Shown: positions 1 through 8,532 of the stretch, piece after piece
Layout of the letters: the number at the start of each line of letters is the position of its first letter
Numbering within the stretch: the stretch's first letter is position 1
DNA from: Azotobacter salinestris
Lineage (GTDB): Bacteria > Pseudomonadota > Gammaproteobacteria > Pseudomonadales > Pseudomonadaceae
Length of the DNA: 64,000 bases
Reading direction: 5' to 3'
NCBI RefSeq assembly: GCF_009363155.1
Contig: NZ_CP045302.1
Location: 3,021,001 to 3,085,000, forward strand
The notes under the pieces: generated by a model
Database searches by the model: none
Told to the model about the DNA's origin: nothing
What the model saw: the letters and a program-made list of their open reading frames with translations, nothing else
Program-made: the position numbers and the translations under genes

Positions 1-2
1 GC

Positions 3-1829
3 CACGCCCGGCATGTGCGCGAGGCCGATCTGGCGGTGGACCTGGGTGGCGCCAAGCCGGCCGAGAGCTACCTGCGGATCGACAGGATCGTCGCCGCCGC
101 CCGCGAGAGCGGCGCCCAGGCCATCCATCCGGGCTATGGCTTTTTGTCCGAGAACGCCGACTTCGCCCGCGCCTGCGAGGCGGCCGGGCTGCTGTTCCTC
201 GGCCCGCCGGCTGAGGCCATCGAGGCGATGGGCAGCAAGTCGGCGGCCAAGGCGCTGATGGAGGCGGCCGGCGTGCCGCTGGTGCCCGGCTACCACGGCG
301 AGGCGCAGGATTTCGAGACCTTCCGCGGCGCCGCCGAGACCATCGGCTACCCGGTGCTGCTCAAGGCCACCGCCGGCGGCGGCGGCAAGGGCATGAAGGT
401 GGTCGAAACGGAGGCCCAGCTTGCGGAAGCGCTGGAGTCCGCCCGCCGGGAGGCCCGGGCGGCCTTCGGCGATGCGCGCATGCTGGTGGAAAAATACGTG
501 CTCAAGCCGCGCCACGTGGAGATCCAGGTGTTCGCCGACCGGTACGGCAACTGCCTGTACCTCAACGAGCGCGACTGCTCGATCCAGCGCCGCCACCAGA
601 AGGTGGTCGAGGAAGCCCCGGCGCCGGGCCTGTCGCCCGCGCTGCGTCGCGCCATGGGCGAGGCGGCGGTGAAGGCGGCCCAGGCCATCGGCTACGTCGG
701 CGCCGGCACCGTGGAGTTTTTGCTGGATGCGCGCGGCGAGTTCTTCTTCATGGAGATGAACACCCGCCTGCAGGTCGAGCACCCGGTCACCGAGGCGATC
801 ACCGGCCTCGACCTGGTCGCCTGGCAGATCCGCGTGGCCCGCGGCGAGCCCTTGCCGATCACGCAGGAGGAGGTCCCGCTCAACGGCCACGCCATCGAGG
901 TGCGCCTCTACGCCGAGGACCCGGAGCACGACTTCCTGCCGGCCAGCGGCACCCTTGCGCTGTACCGCGAGCCGAGCGCCGGGCCGGGGCGCCGGGTCGA
1001 CAGCGGGGTGGCCGAGGGCGATGCGGTGTCGCCCTTCTACGACCCCATGCTGGCCAAGCTGATCGCCTGGGGCGAGAACCGCGAGGAGGCCCGCCAGCGC
1101 CTGTTGGCCATGCTCGCCGAGACCGCGGTCGGCGGGGTGAAGACCAACCTGGCCTTCCTGCGCCGCGTGCTCGCCCATCCGGCCTTCGCCGGCGCCGAGC
1201 TGGACACCGGCTTCATCCCGCGCCATCAGGAGGCGCTGCTGCCGGCTCCGCGGGAGCTGCCGGAAGCCTTCTGGCAGCTGGCCGCCAGCGCCTTGGTGCA
1301 GAGCGAGGCGCCGCGCCGGCGCGAGGAGGATCCGCACTCGCCGTGGAGCACCAGCAGCGGCTGGCGGGCCGGGCTGCCGGCGCAGATCGACCTGGCGCTG
1401 CGCTGTGGCGAGGCGCAGCGGGTGGTGCGTCTGGACAGCGCCCCCTCATCCCGCCTGCACGGCGAGCAGCTGTGGCTGGAGCAGGACGGCGTGCGCCGCC
1501 AGCATCTGGCACTGCGCCGGGGCGAGATCCTCCATCTGGAGTGGGACGGCGAACTGCACGCCGTCAGCCGCGTCGATCCGCTCGCCGAGGCCGGAGCCGG
1601 GCATGCCCAGCATGGCGGCCTGACCGCGCCGATGAACGGCAGCATCGTCCGCGTGCTGGTGGAGACCGGCCAGAAGGTCGAGGCCGGCACGCCGCTGGTG
1701 GTGCTGGAGGCGATGAAGATGGAGCACAGCATCCGCGCGCCGCAGGCCGGGGTGGTCAAGGGCCTGTACTGCCGCGAGGGCGAGCTGGTCAGCGAGGGTG
1801 CCGCGCTGGTGGAGCTGGAGGAGGCCTGA
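3..1829 (+). CDS. liuD: Methylcrotonyl-CoA carboxylase biotin-containing (alpha) subunit, 5' truncated by window
   Basis: Carboxylates 3-methylcrotonyl-CoA in leucine/isovalerate breakdown, with LiuB as partner. The visible part (609 codons) has the tail of the biotin carboxylase N domain (HPGYGFLSEN), the ATP-grasp glycine loop (AGGGGKGMK), the EMNTRLQVEHPVTE active-site segment and, at the end, the biotinyl motif EAMKMEH; the biotinylated Lys codon is at 1716-1718. The reading frame is open to the window edge at codon CAC (3-5), and the true N-terminus (about 45 residues in pseudomonad LiuD) lies outside. liuE follows 281 bp downstream, the usual liu order. Acetyl- or geranyl-CoA carboxylase subunits are the alternatives, but LiuD-like sequence plus liuE makes this assignment firm. 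Confidence 0.93.
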   Translation, partial: HARHVREADLAVDLGGAKPAESYLRIDRIVAAARESGAQAIHPGYGFLSENADFARACEAAGLLFLGPPAEAIEAMGSKSAAKALMEAAGVPLVPGYHGEAQDFETFRGAAETIGYPVLLKATAGGGGKGMKVVETEAQLAEALESARREARAAFGDARMLVEKYVLKPRHVEIQVFADRYGNCLYLNERDCSIQRRHQKVVEEAPAPGLSPALRRAMGEAAVKAAQAIGYVGAGTVEFLLDARGEFFFMEMNTRLQVEHPVTEAITGLDLVAWQIRVARGEPLPITQEEVPLNGHAIEVRLYAEDPEHDFLPASGTLALYREPSAGPGRRVDSGVAEGDAVSPFYDPMLAKLIAWGENREEARQRLLAMLAETAVGGVKTNLAFLRRVLAHPAFAGAELDTGFIPRHQEALLPAPRELPEAFWQLAASALVQSEAPRRREEDPHSPWSTSSGWRAGLPAQIDLALRCGEAQRVVRLDSAPSSRLHGEQLWLEQDGVRRQHLALRRGEILHLEWDGELHAVSRVDPLAEAGAGHAQHGGLTAPMNGSIVRVLVETGQKVEAGTPLVVLEAMKMEHSIRAPQAGVVKGLYCREGELVSEGAALVELEEA

Positions 1830-1855
1830 GGCTGGGCGGGCGTTCGCCGGTCTTG

Positions 1856-1937
1856 GTAGGGTGGGCAATTCGCGCAGCGATTGCCCACCGTCGGGCCCGC
1901 ATGCCGGTGGACAAGGCTGCGCCGTTGTCCACCCTAC
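1856..1937. repeat. Intergenic inverted-repeat element, GTAGGGTGG family
   Basis: The element opens with GTAGGGTGGGCAATTCGC and closes with TGTCCACCCTAC. It holds two internal hairpins (GGGCAAT..ATTGCCC and GGACAA..TTGTCC). The outer arms GTAGGGTGG/CCACCCTAC are shared with the element at 2044-2096. It looks like a REP-type palindromic repeat as found between pseudomonad genes. It lies between liuD and liuE. Confidence 0.75.
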
Positions 1938-2043
1938 CAGACTGCTCGCGATGGTGGCGCACGCTGTTGCCTGGATCGCCAGCAAGCTGGCTCCGACAGG
2001 GTAATGCCGCGACACCGGACCTGTAGACGGTATCTACCGTCAC

Positions 2044-2096
2044 GTAGGGTGGAAAAGCCGCACAGCGGTTTTCCACCATTCCTTTTTCCACCCTAC
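2044..2096. repeat. Intergenic inverted-repeat element, GTAGGGTGG family (second copy)
   Basis: GTAGGGTGGAAAA...TTTTCCACC...TTTTTCCACCCTAC. The outer arms are the same as the copy at 1856-1937 but the inner stem differs (GGAAAA..TTTTCC around CACAG). It lies immediately before liuE, so it is transcribed if liuD and liuE are one operon. Confidence 0.75.
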
Positions 2097-2110
2097 CCAG
2101 AGGTTATGCC

Positions 2111-3010
2111 ATGACACTGCCCCAGCACGTCCGCCTGGTCGAAGTCGGCCCGCGCGACGGCCTGCAGAACGAGAAACAGCCGATCGGCGTGGCCGACAAG
2201 GTGCGTCTGGTCGACGACCTGAGCGCCGCCGGCCTGGAATACGTCGAGGTCGGCAGCTTCGTCTCGCCCAAGTGGGTGCCGCAGATGGCCGGCAGCGCCG
2301 AGGTGTTCGCGCAGATCGGGCAGAAGAGCGGCGTCACCTATGCCGCGCTGACCCCCAACATGCAGGGCTTCGAGGCGGCGATGACCGCCGGGGTCAAGGA
2401 AGTCGCGGTGTTCGCCGCCGCCTCAGAGGCCTTCTCGCAGAGGAACATCAACTGCTCGATCGCCGAGAGCCTGGCGCGCTTCGTGCCGGTGCTGGACGCC
2501 GCCCGTGCGCGGGGCGTGCGCGTGCGCGGCTACGTGTCCTGCGTGCTCGGCTGCCCCTACGAGGGCGAGGTCCCGGCGCAGCAGGTCGCCAGCGTGGCCG
2601 GCGAGCTGTTCGCGATGGGCTGCTACGAGGTGTCCCTGGGCGACACCATCGGCACCGGCACCGCCGGCAAGACCCGCAGCCTGTTCGAAGTGGTCGGCCG
2701 CGACATCCCGCGCGACCGGCTGGCCGGGCACTTCCACGACACCTACGGCCAGGCGCTGGCGAATGTGTACGCGAGCCTCCTGGAGGGCATCGCCGTGTTC
2801 GACAGCTCGGTCGCCGGCCTCGGCGGCTGCCCCTATGCCAGGGGAGCCAGCGGCAACGTGGCCAGCGAGGACGTGCTGTACCTGCTCAACGGCCTGGGCA
2901 TCCACACCGGCATCGACCTCGACCGGCTGATCGCCGCCGGCGAGCGCATCTGCGCCGTGCTCGGCCGGGAGAACGGCTCGCGGGTGGCCCGGGCGCGGCG
3001 CGGTGCCTGA
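2111..3010 (+). CDS. liuE: Hydroxymethylglutaryl-CoA lyase
   Basis: Cleaves HMG-CoA to acetoacetate and acetyl-CoA, the last step of the leucine/acyclic terpene pathway. The 299-aa protein opens with VEVGPRDGLQNEKQ (metal and substrate-binding segment of the HMGL/DRE-TIM family), has the SLGDTIGTGT and HFHDTYGQALAN motifs, and ends with the catalytic-loop signature VAGLGGCPYA including the conserved Cys. Length and motifs match pseudomonad LiuE throughout. The ATG follows the repeat at 2044-2096, and the gene is the natural partner of liuD upstream. Confidence 0.96.
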   Translation: MTLPQHVRLVEVGPRDGLQNEKQPIGVADKVRLVDDLSAAGLEYVEVGSFVSPKWVPQMAGSAEVFAQIGQKSGVTYAALTPNMQGFEAAMTAGVKEVAVFAAASEAFSQRNINCSIAESLARFVPVLDAARARGVRVRGYVSCVLGCPYEGEVPAQQVASVAGELFAMGCYEVSLGDTIGTGTAGKTRSLFEVVGRDIPRDRLAGHFHDTYGQALANVYASLLEGIAVFDSSVAGLGGCPYARGASGNVASEDVLYLLNGLGIHTGIDLDRLIAAGERICAVLGRENGSRVARARRGA

Positions 3011-3016
3011 AGCTCT

Positions 3017-3043
3017 GGCGGAAAACGCTGCGCGGTTTTCCAC
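3017..3043. repeat. Partial intergenic palindrome just after liuE
   Basis: GGCGGAAAACGCTGCGCGG followed by TTTTCCAC: the core is a hairpin with arms GGAAAAC and GTTTTCC around GCTGCGCG. It resembles the inner stem of the GTAGGGTGG-family repeats at 1856 and 2044 but lacks the outer arms. It may act as a transcript end for the liu operon; no T-run follows. Confidence 0.4.
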
Positions 3044-3081
3044 GGGGTGGCCATCCACCCGGCTGCTGACAACCGCGTGCC

Positions 3082-4167
3082 TCACTCCCGCACCGCCAGC
3101 TCCCCGCCCTTGCCGATCCCCAGCCGCCCGCTGCACAGGCGGAACACCGGCCCCGCCAGGAACAGCACCAGCAAGAGGCGCAGCACCTGCATCGCGGTGA
3201 CCAGCGGCACCAGCAGGTTCAGCGCCTCGGCGGTCAGGCTCATCTCGGCGATGCCGCCGGGCACCATGCCGAGCAGCAGGGCGCGCGCGTCCAGGCCCGA
3301 GGCCCAGCTCATGGTCAGGGCGATGGGCAGGGCGAGGAGGATCGCCGCCAGCGTCGCCAGCAGGGTGCGCAGCAGGAAGGCCGGGGCGCGGCGGAAGAAC
3401 GAGCGGTCGAAATGGCAGCCCAGGGCGCTGCCGACCAGCCACTGGCCGAATTCGCCGGCGCCGGGCGGCAGGCCGATGTGCAGGTCGAAGCCGATGCTGT
3501 ACAGGATGCTGATCAGCAGGGCGCCCAGTTGCCAGGCGTTGGGGAAGCGCCAGCGCTGGAAAAGCAGCGCCAGTAGCCCGCCCAGGACGAACAGCAGGGC
3601 CAGCCAGGCGGCATCGGGGCCGGGGTGGACGAGGCTCGCGGCCTGCCCGTCGGCGAACAGCCAGGCGTAGGTGGCGGGGATGCCGAGCAGCACCACGAAC
3701 ATCCGCAGGCTCTGCGCGGCGGCCACGCTCTGCAGGACGGCCCCGTGCCGGCTGCCCAGGTTGACCATCTCGTTGGCGCCGCCCGGCATGCTGGCGAAAT
3801 AGGCGGTGGCGAAGCTCTCCCCGGCGCGCCGGTGCAGGGTGATGCCGAGGGTGCAGGTGAGCAGGGTCAGCAGGGTGCCGAGCAGCACCAGGCCGAGGTG
3901 GGCGAGGATCTGCTCCAGCACCGCCCGGTTGAAGTGCAGGCCGATGCCGATGCCGAGAATCCATTGGCCGAGTTTGACGCCATTGGGGATGGCGACGCTC
4001 GGGCAGCCCAGGCAGCGCAGCGTGGCGACGCCGACCAGTGCCCCGATCATCCAGGGTAGAGGCCAGCCGAGCAACTGGGCGAGCCCGCCGCCGAGGGCGC
4101 CGGCCAGCGGGGTGAGAATCCAGGGGCGGCAGCGGGCCGCGAGATCCGCGAGCGATCCGAAGGTCAC
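3082..4167 (-). CDS. AbrB/COG3180-family multi-spanning membrane protein (putative transporter or regulator)
   Basis: A 361-aa very hydrophobic protein with about ten predicted membrane segments and the internal duplication of the AbrB family (PWMIGALVG... in the first half, VPGGIAEMSLTAEALN in the second; first half MPGGANEMVNLG). The paired PGG-x-(N/A)EM motifs are the family hallmark. These proteins are often labelled 'ammonia monooxygenase' by mistake; no such chemistry is expected. The GTG start at 4165-4167 has GAGGA 7 bases upstream. It is the last gene of the tct unit, about 115 bp after the second tctC, which suggests a role in carboxylate transport; this link is inference. Confidence 0.8.
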   Translation of the reverse strand: MTFGSLADLAARCRPWILTPLAGALGGGLAQLLGWPLPWMIGALVGVATLRCLGCPSVAIPNGVKLGQWILGIGIGLHFNRAVLEQILAHLGLVLLGTLLTLLTCTLGITLHRRAGESFATAYFASMPGGANEMVNLGSRHGAVLQSVAAAQSLRMFVVLLGIPATYAWLFADGQAASLVHPGPDAAWLALLFVLGGLLALLFQRWRFPNAWQLGALLISILYSIGFDLHIGLPPGAGEFGQWLVGSALGCHFDRSFFRRAPAFLLRTLLATLAAILLALPIALTMSWASGLDARALLLGMVPGGIAEMSLTAEALNLLVPLVTAMQVLRLLLVLFLAGPVFRLCSGRLGIGKGGELAVRE

Positions 4168-4282
4168 GGCAAGTCCTCGTGCAGGGGCGACGGCGCGCGG
4201 CGTCCGGGCCGGCGGCGCGTCGCGGGGTGGGGGAGCGGGGCGGGCCCGGAGGGGTGCGGGAAGGCGGGTGCCGGCGACCGGC

Positions 4283-5260
4283 TCAGCGGATCAGGCCGAA
4301 GTCCCGGGCCAGCTCCCGGTAGTGGGCGACCTTCTGCCGGACATGCGCCTCCAGGTCCTCGCCGGTCAGGGCGTAGGGGAACAGCTCGTAACGGTCGCGC
4401 AGGGCGGCGAAGTCCCCGGAGGCGAGCAACTGGTCGAAGGCGTCCCGCCAGCGCTCGTAGTCGGCATCGCTCACCTTCGGGCCCATGTAGAAGCCGCGCA
4501 GCACCGGCCAGACCACGTTGTAGCCCTGTTCGCGGGCGGTCGGGATGGCAGCCATTCCCGGCTCGTCCAGGCGCCGCTCGGCGAATACCACCAGAAGGCG
4601 CAGGGCGCCGCTGTCGAGATGCGGCATGGAGTCGGAAATGTCGGTGCTGCCCACCTGCACATGGCCGGCGACCAGCGCCGTGGAGATTTCCCCGCCGCCC
4701 TCCAGGGCGACGTAGTGCAGCTCGCGCGGGTCGATGCCGGCCAGCCGGGCGAGCAGGGCGAGCTGCATCCAGTCCTGGCTGCCGACGGTGCCGGAGGTGC
4801 CGATCACCACCGAGCCGGGGTCCTTCCTGAGCGCCGCGAGCAGGTCGTCCAGGGTCTGGTAGGGCGAGTCGGTGCGCACTGCCAGGGCGCCGTAGCTGGT
4901 GCCGATCACCGCCAGCCAGCGCACCGCGCTCTCGTCGAAGCGGCCAAACTTGCCCAGGGCGAGGTTGAGCAGCGAACCGCTGGAGAAGGCGATCAGGGTG
5001 TCGGGCTCGGCCGGTCGCTGTGCGGCGATGGTGTTGTAGGCCACCGCGCCGACCCCGCCCGGCATGTAGGAAAGCTGCAGCGGCTGGCGGGTCAGCCCGG
5101 CCTCCTGCAGCGCCTCGCGCGCCAGCCTGCAGACCAGGTCGAAGCCGCCGCCGGGGGCCGCCGGAACGATGCATTCCGCAGGTCGGGGCTCGGCGGCCCG
5201 GGCGCTGCACAGCAGCAGTGCGGCGGCTGCCAGCAGGGCGCGACGGATCGATGGGCCCAT
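4283..5260 (-). CDS. Tripartite tricarboxylate transporter periplasmic binding protein (second TctC paralogue)
   Basis: Bug/TctC-family solute receptor of 325 aa. The signal peptide is at residues 1-24 (RRALLAAAALLLCSARAAEP). APGGGFDLVCR is the carboxylate-binding loop, followed by MPGGVGAVAYN and the VGSTDISDSMPHL segment. ATG at 5260 is chosen because GGAGGAG lies about 6 bases upstream; an ATG five codons earlier would precede the Shine-Dalgarno. The protein is closely similar to the one encoded at 7552-8532, and its upstream leader resembles that gene's leader too, pointing to duplication of gene plus promoter. It presumably feeds the same TctAB channel with a related ligand. Confidence 0.9.
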   Translation of the reverse strand: MGPSIRRALLAAAALLLCSARAAEPRPAECIVPAAPGGGFDLVCRLAREALQEAGLTRQPLQLSYMPGGVGAVAYNTIAAQRPAEPDTLIAFSSGSLLNLALGKFGRFDESAVRWLAVIGTSYGALAVRTDSPYQTLDDLLAALRKDPGSVVIGTSGTVGSQDWMQLALLARLAGIDPRELHYVALEGGGEISTALVAGHVQVGSTDISDSMPHLDSGALRLLVVFAERRLDEPGMAAIPTAREQGYNVVWPVLRGFYMGPKVSDADYERWRDAFDQLLASGDFAALRDRYELFPYALTGEDLEAHVRQKVAHYRELARDFGLIR

Positions 5261-5379
5261 GGGGGTCTCCTCCACTGCGGTTCATGGGCGGGCGCTCGGC
5301 CGGACGGCGGTATGACCGGGGGCCGGCAGGCACAGGATACAGGCAGGAGGAGCGGGACGGGGGATGGCGCGGAGGGAGC

Positions 5380-5472
5380 GAGGCATGCGGGGGAGTTCCT
5401 TGTTGTCGTCGCCGCCTGCGGGCGGCGCTTTTGGCGTCCGAGCCTAGTGGGGCAGGCTTTCGCCAGGCTTTC
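5380..5472 (-). promoter_or_regulatory. Upstream region of second tctC: leader block plus 11-bp-spaced GCTTTC repeats
   Basis: GCTTTC occurs at 5456-5461 and 5467-5472, exactly 11 bp apart, the spacing used by OmpR-family regulators such as TctD. The block at about 5380-5407 (GAGGCATGC, then TTCCTTGTTGT) resembles 8689-8714 upstream of the first tctC. The repeats have the same orientation to their gene as those at 8813-8840. Read as a candidate TctD-controlled promoter; sequence match only. Confidence 0.5.
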
Positions 5473-5522
5473 AGCCGGCGGACGGGACGCCCCGGACCTC
5501 CTGTCCGGGGCGCCCGCAGCGG

Positions 5523-7046
5523 TCATTCCGCCAGGGCGACCGGCCCGGCCTGGCGGCGGGCGGCGCGGCGGCGCCAGAGGCGCAGCAGCGGCAAGGCCAG
5601 CATCAGCAGCACCAGCGCCCAGGTGCCCAGGGTGATGCCGCTGGACCAGAGGATGTCCAGCTCGCCGTTGGAGATCGACAGGGCGCGGCGCAGGTTCTGC
5701 TCCATGTGGCCGCCGAGGATGAAGCCGAGCAGCAGCGGCGACAGCGGGAAGTCGAGCTTGCGCATGGCGTAGCCGAGGATGCCCACCGCGACCATCAGCA
5801 GCAGGTCGAAGGTGGTGGCGTGCACGGCATAGACGCCGATGGCGGTGATGATGGCGATCGCCGGGGCCAGCGCCCAGTTCGGCACGGCGAGGATGCGGGT
5901 GAAGAGCTTGATCATCGGCACGTTGAGCACCAGCAACATGAAGTTGGCGATGAACAGCGAGGCGATCAGGCCCCAGACCAGCTCCGGCTCGTTCTGGAAC
6001 AGCAGTGGGCCGGGGGTGATGTTGTAGAGGGTCAGCGCACCGATCATCACCGCCGTGGTGCCCGAACCGGGCACGCCGAGGGTCAGCATCGGCACCATGG
6101 CGCCGCAGCAGGAAGCGCCGATGGCGGTTTCCGGGGCGGCCAGGCCGCGGATGTCGCCCTTGCCGAACTGGCCGTCGGCGCCGGCCATGCGTTTTTCCGT
6201 CGAGTAGGCCAGGGCGCTGGCCAGGGTGGAGCCGGCGCCGGGCAGCACGCCGACGATGAAGCCGCCGATGCCGCAGCGCAGGTTGAGCATGAACACCCGG
6301 CGCGCCTCGTCGAGGTTGAACAGCATGCGCCCGGTGGCCTGGATCGCCTGCTGGCCGTGGTGGGTCTTCTCCAGCAGCAGGAGGATCTCGCTGACCGAGA
6401 ACAGGCCGAGCACCAGGACCACGAACTGGATGCCGTCGGCGACGTGGATGCTGTCGAAGGTGAAGCGGTACACGCCGCTGTTGGCGTCGATCCCCACGCA
6501 GGAGAGGAACAGGCCGAGCAGCGCGGCGACCAGGGTCTTCATCGGCTTGTCGCCGGCCATCCCGGCCAGCGCCACGATGGCCAGCACCATCAGCACGAAG
6601 TACTCGGCCGGGCCGAAGGCGATCGCCCACTTGGCCAGCATCGGCGCGAACAGCACCATGCCGCAGGTGGCGATGAAGGCGCCGAGGAAGGAGCTCCAGG
6701 CCGACAGCGACAGGGCGACCCCGGCACGGCCCTGGCGGGCCATCGGGTAGCCGTCCAGGCAGGTCATCAGGGTCGCCGCCTCGCCGGGGATGTTGAGCAG
6801 GATCGAGGAGATCCGCCCGCCGTATTCGCAGCCCAGGTAGACCGCGGCCAGCAGGATCAGCGCCGACTCCGGCGGCAGGCCGAAGGCGAAGGCCACCGGG
6901 ATCAGGATGGCCACGCCGTTGATCGGGCCGAGGCCGGGCAGCAGGCCGACCACGGTGCCGATCAGGGTGCCGATCAGGGCGATCAGCAGATTGGTCGGGG
7001 TCAGCGCGACGCCGAAGCCCTGCATCAGGAAGTTGAGGGTTTCCAT
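5523..7046 (-). CDS. tctA: Tripartite tricarboxylate transporter large membrane subunit TctA
   Basis: 507-aa protein with about 11-12 membrane segments. It forms the substrate channel with TctB and receives carboxylates from TctC. Family motifs are clear: GLLPGLGPINGVA near residue 40, YLGCEYGGRISSILLNIPGE near residue 70-90, and PGAGSTLASALAYSTEKR near residue 270. Length matches the family (about 500). ATG at 7046 lies 1 bp after the tctB stop, and its Shine-Dalgarno (GGAG) falls inside tctB, so translation is coupled. Confidence 0.95.
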   Translation of the reverse strand: METLNFLMQGFGVALTPTNLLIALIGTLIGTVVGLLPGLGPINGVAILIPVAFAFGLPPESALILLAAVYLGCEYGGRISSILLNIPGEAATLMTCLDGYPMARQGRAGVALSLSAWSSFLGAFIATCGMVLFAPMLAKWAIAFGPAEYFVLMVLAIVALAGMAGDKPMKTLVAALLGLFLSCVGIDANSGVYRFTFDSIHVADGIQFVVLVLGLFSVSEILLLLEKTHHGQQAIQATGRMLFNLDEARRVFMLNLRCGIGGFIVGVLPGAGSTLASALAYSTEKRMAGADGQFGKGDIRGLAAPETAIGASCCGAMVPMLTLGVPGSGTTAVMIGALTLYNITPGPLLFQNEPELVWGLIASLFIANFMLLVLNVPMIKLFTRILAVPNWALAPAIAIITAIGVYAVHATTFDLLLMVAVGILGYAMRKLDFPLSPLLLGFILGGHMEQNLRRALSISNGELDILWSSGITLGTWALVLLMLALPLLRLWRRRAARRQAGPVALAE

Positions 7047-7047
7047 G

Positions 7048-7506
7048 TCAGATCTCCAGGCCGGCGAGCAGGCCGAGCGGCAGGGGCACGTCGAGCAGGC
7101 GGTCGAACAGCAGGTACAGGCCGAGCGCCATCGCCACGGCGAGGCCGAGGCTCGGCAGCCAGCGGCCGCCGTACAGGCGGGCGAAGCACAGCCCGGCCAG
7201 GGTGCTGGCGGGGATGAAGCCGAGCGGCTCGAAGGCCAGGGCGAAGCCCAGCAGCAGGGCGATGCCCAGCCCCACCTTGCGGTAGCCCTCCACGCCGGGC
7301 GGCGGCTCGTCGGCGTCGTGCGCCAGGGGCGTCGGCTGGATCAGCAGGTAGATCAGGCCGGCGGCCAGCAGTCCCAGCATCAGCAGGGGAAAGGCCCGCG
7401 GGCCGACCGGCTCGTAGGCGAACGGCGCCTGGTAGGCGGAACCGATGTACATCATGGCCAGCGCGGGCAGCAGCCAGGCGGCCAGGAACAGGCGTTGCAG
7501 CAGCAT
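7048..7506 (-). CDS. tctB: Tripartite tricarboxylate transporter small membrane subunit TctB
   Basis: 152-aa protein with four hydrophobic segments, the usual size and shape for TctB (DUF1468). It contains YEPVGPRAFPLLM, a conserved family segment after the first membrane helix. ATG at 7506 has GAGGAT upstream. It lies between tctC and tctA in the classic C-B-A order. Confidence 0.92.
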   Translation of the reverse strand: MLLQRLFLAAWLLPALAMMYIGSAYQAPFAYEPVGPRAFPLLMLGLLAAGLIYLLIQPTPLAHDADEPPPGVEGYRKVGLGIALLLGFALAFEPLGFIPASTLAGLCFARLYGGRWLPSLGLAVAMALGLYLLFDRLLDVPLPLGLLAGLEI

Positions 7507-7551
7507 GATGGCATCCTCGGGCGAAACCCCGGCGGGGGCTTCGCCGTGTGA

Positions 7552-8532
7552 TCACTGGGTGAGGCCGAACTCCCGGGCCAGCTCGCGGTAGCGGGCGACT
7601 TCCTTCGACACGTGGGCCTGCAGTTCCGGGCCGGTCATGGCGAAGGGGAACAGCTCGCGCTGGTCGCGCAGGCGGGCGAAGTCCTCGGAGGCGAGCAGGC
7701 GGTCGAAGGCATCCTTCCACCAGGCGTAGTCGGCATCGCTCACCTTGGGTCCCAGGTAGTAGCCGCGGATCACCGGCCAGACCACGTCGTAGCCCTGCTC
7801 GCGGGCAGTGGGGATGGCGGCCATCGCCGGCTCCTCCAGGCGCTTGTCGGAGAGCACCGCGAGGATGCGCATGCCGCCGCTCTCGACATGCGGCATGGAG
7901 TCGGAGATGTCGGTGCTGCCCACCTGGATGTGCCCGCCGAGCAGTGCGGTGGCGATCTCGCCACCGCCCTCCATGGCCACGTAGCGCAACTTGCGCGGAT
8001 CGACGCCGACGGCCTTGGCGAACAGCGCGGTCTGCATCCAGTCCTGGCTGCCGACGGTGCCGCCGGAGCCGATCACCACCTGTTCGGGGTTGGCCCTGAG
8101 CACGGCGGCCAGATCGTCGAGGGTCTTGTACGGCGAGTCGGCACGCACGGCAATGGCGCCGTAGCTGGTGCCGACCGCCGCCAGCCACTTCACCGCGTTC
8201 TCGTCGAAGCGGCCGAACTTGCCCTGGGCGAGGTTCAGCAGCGAGCCGCTGGAGAAGGCGGTCAGGGTGCCGGAGTCGGCCGGGCGCTGGGCGACGATGG
8301 TGTTGTAGGCCACCGCGCCGACGCCGCCCGGCATGTAGGTGACGCGCATCGGCTTCTCCAGCAGCTTCGACTCGACCAGCGCGCTCTGCGCCAGCTTGCA
8401 GGTGAGGTCGAAACCGCCGCCGGGGGCGGCCGGGGCGATGCATTCGGGACGTCTGGGCTCGGCGTTGAGCGAGCCGGACAGCAGCACGGCCGAGCCGGCC
8501 GCCAGCAGGGTGTTGCGCAGCGATGGACGCAT
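7552..8532 (-). CDS. tctC: Tripartite tricarboxylate transporter periplasmic binding protein TctC
   Basis: 326-aa Bug/TctC receptor. Signal peptide MRPSLRNTLLAAGSAVLLSG..NAEP, then APGGGFDLTCK and MPGGVGAVAYN ligand loops. The frame is open for 59 codons further upstream, but ATG at 8530-8532 is chosen: it opens a proper signal peptide and has AGAGGAAAG just upstream. First gene of the tctCBA unit, divergent from tctD. Which carboxylate it binds cannot be read from sequence; citrate/tricarballylate-like ligands are typical. Confidence 0.92.
   Translation of the reverse strand: MRPSLRNTLLAAGSAVLLSGSLNAEPRRPECIAPAAPGGGFDLTCKLAQSALVESKLLEKPMRVTYMPGGVGAVAYNTIVAQRPADSGTLTAFSSGSLLNLAQGKFGRFDENAVKWLAAVGTSYGAIAVRADSPYKTLDDLAAVLRANPEQVVIGSGGTVGSQDWMQTALFAKAVGVDPRKLRYVAMEGGGEIATALLGGHIQVGSTDISDSMPHVESGGMRILAVLSDKRLEEPAMAAIPTAREQGYDVVWPVIRGYYLGPKVSDADYAWWKDAFDRLLASEDFARLRDQRELFPFAMTGPELQAHVSKEVARYRELAREFGLTQ

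Noticed and set aside
3082-4167. Ammonia monooxygenase
   Set aside because: A frequent mislabel for AbrB/COG3180 proteins; no copper-enzyme features are present.
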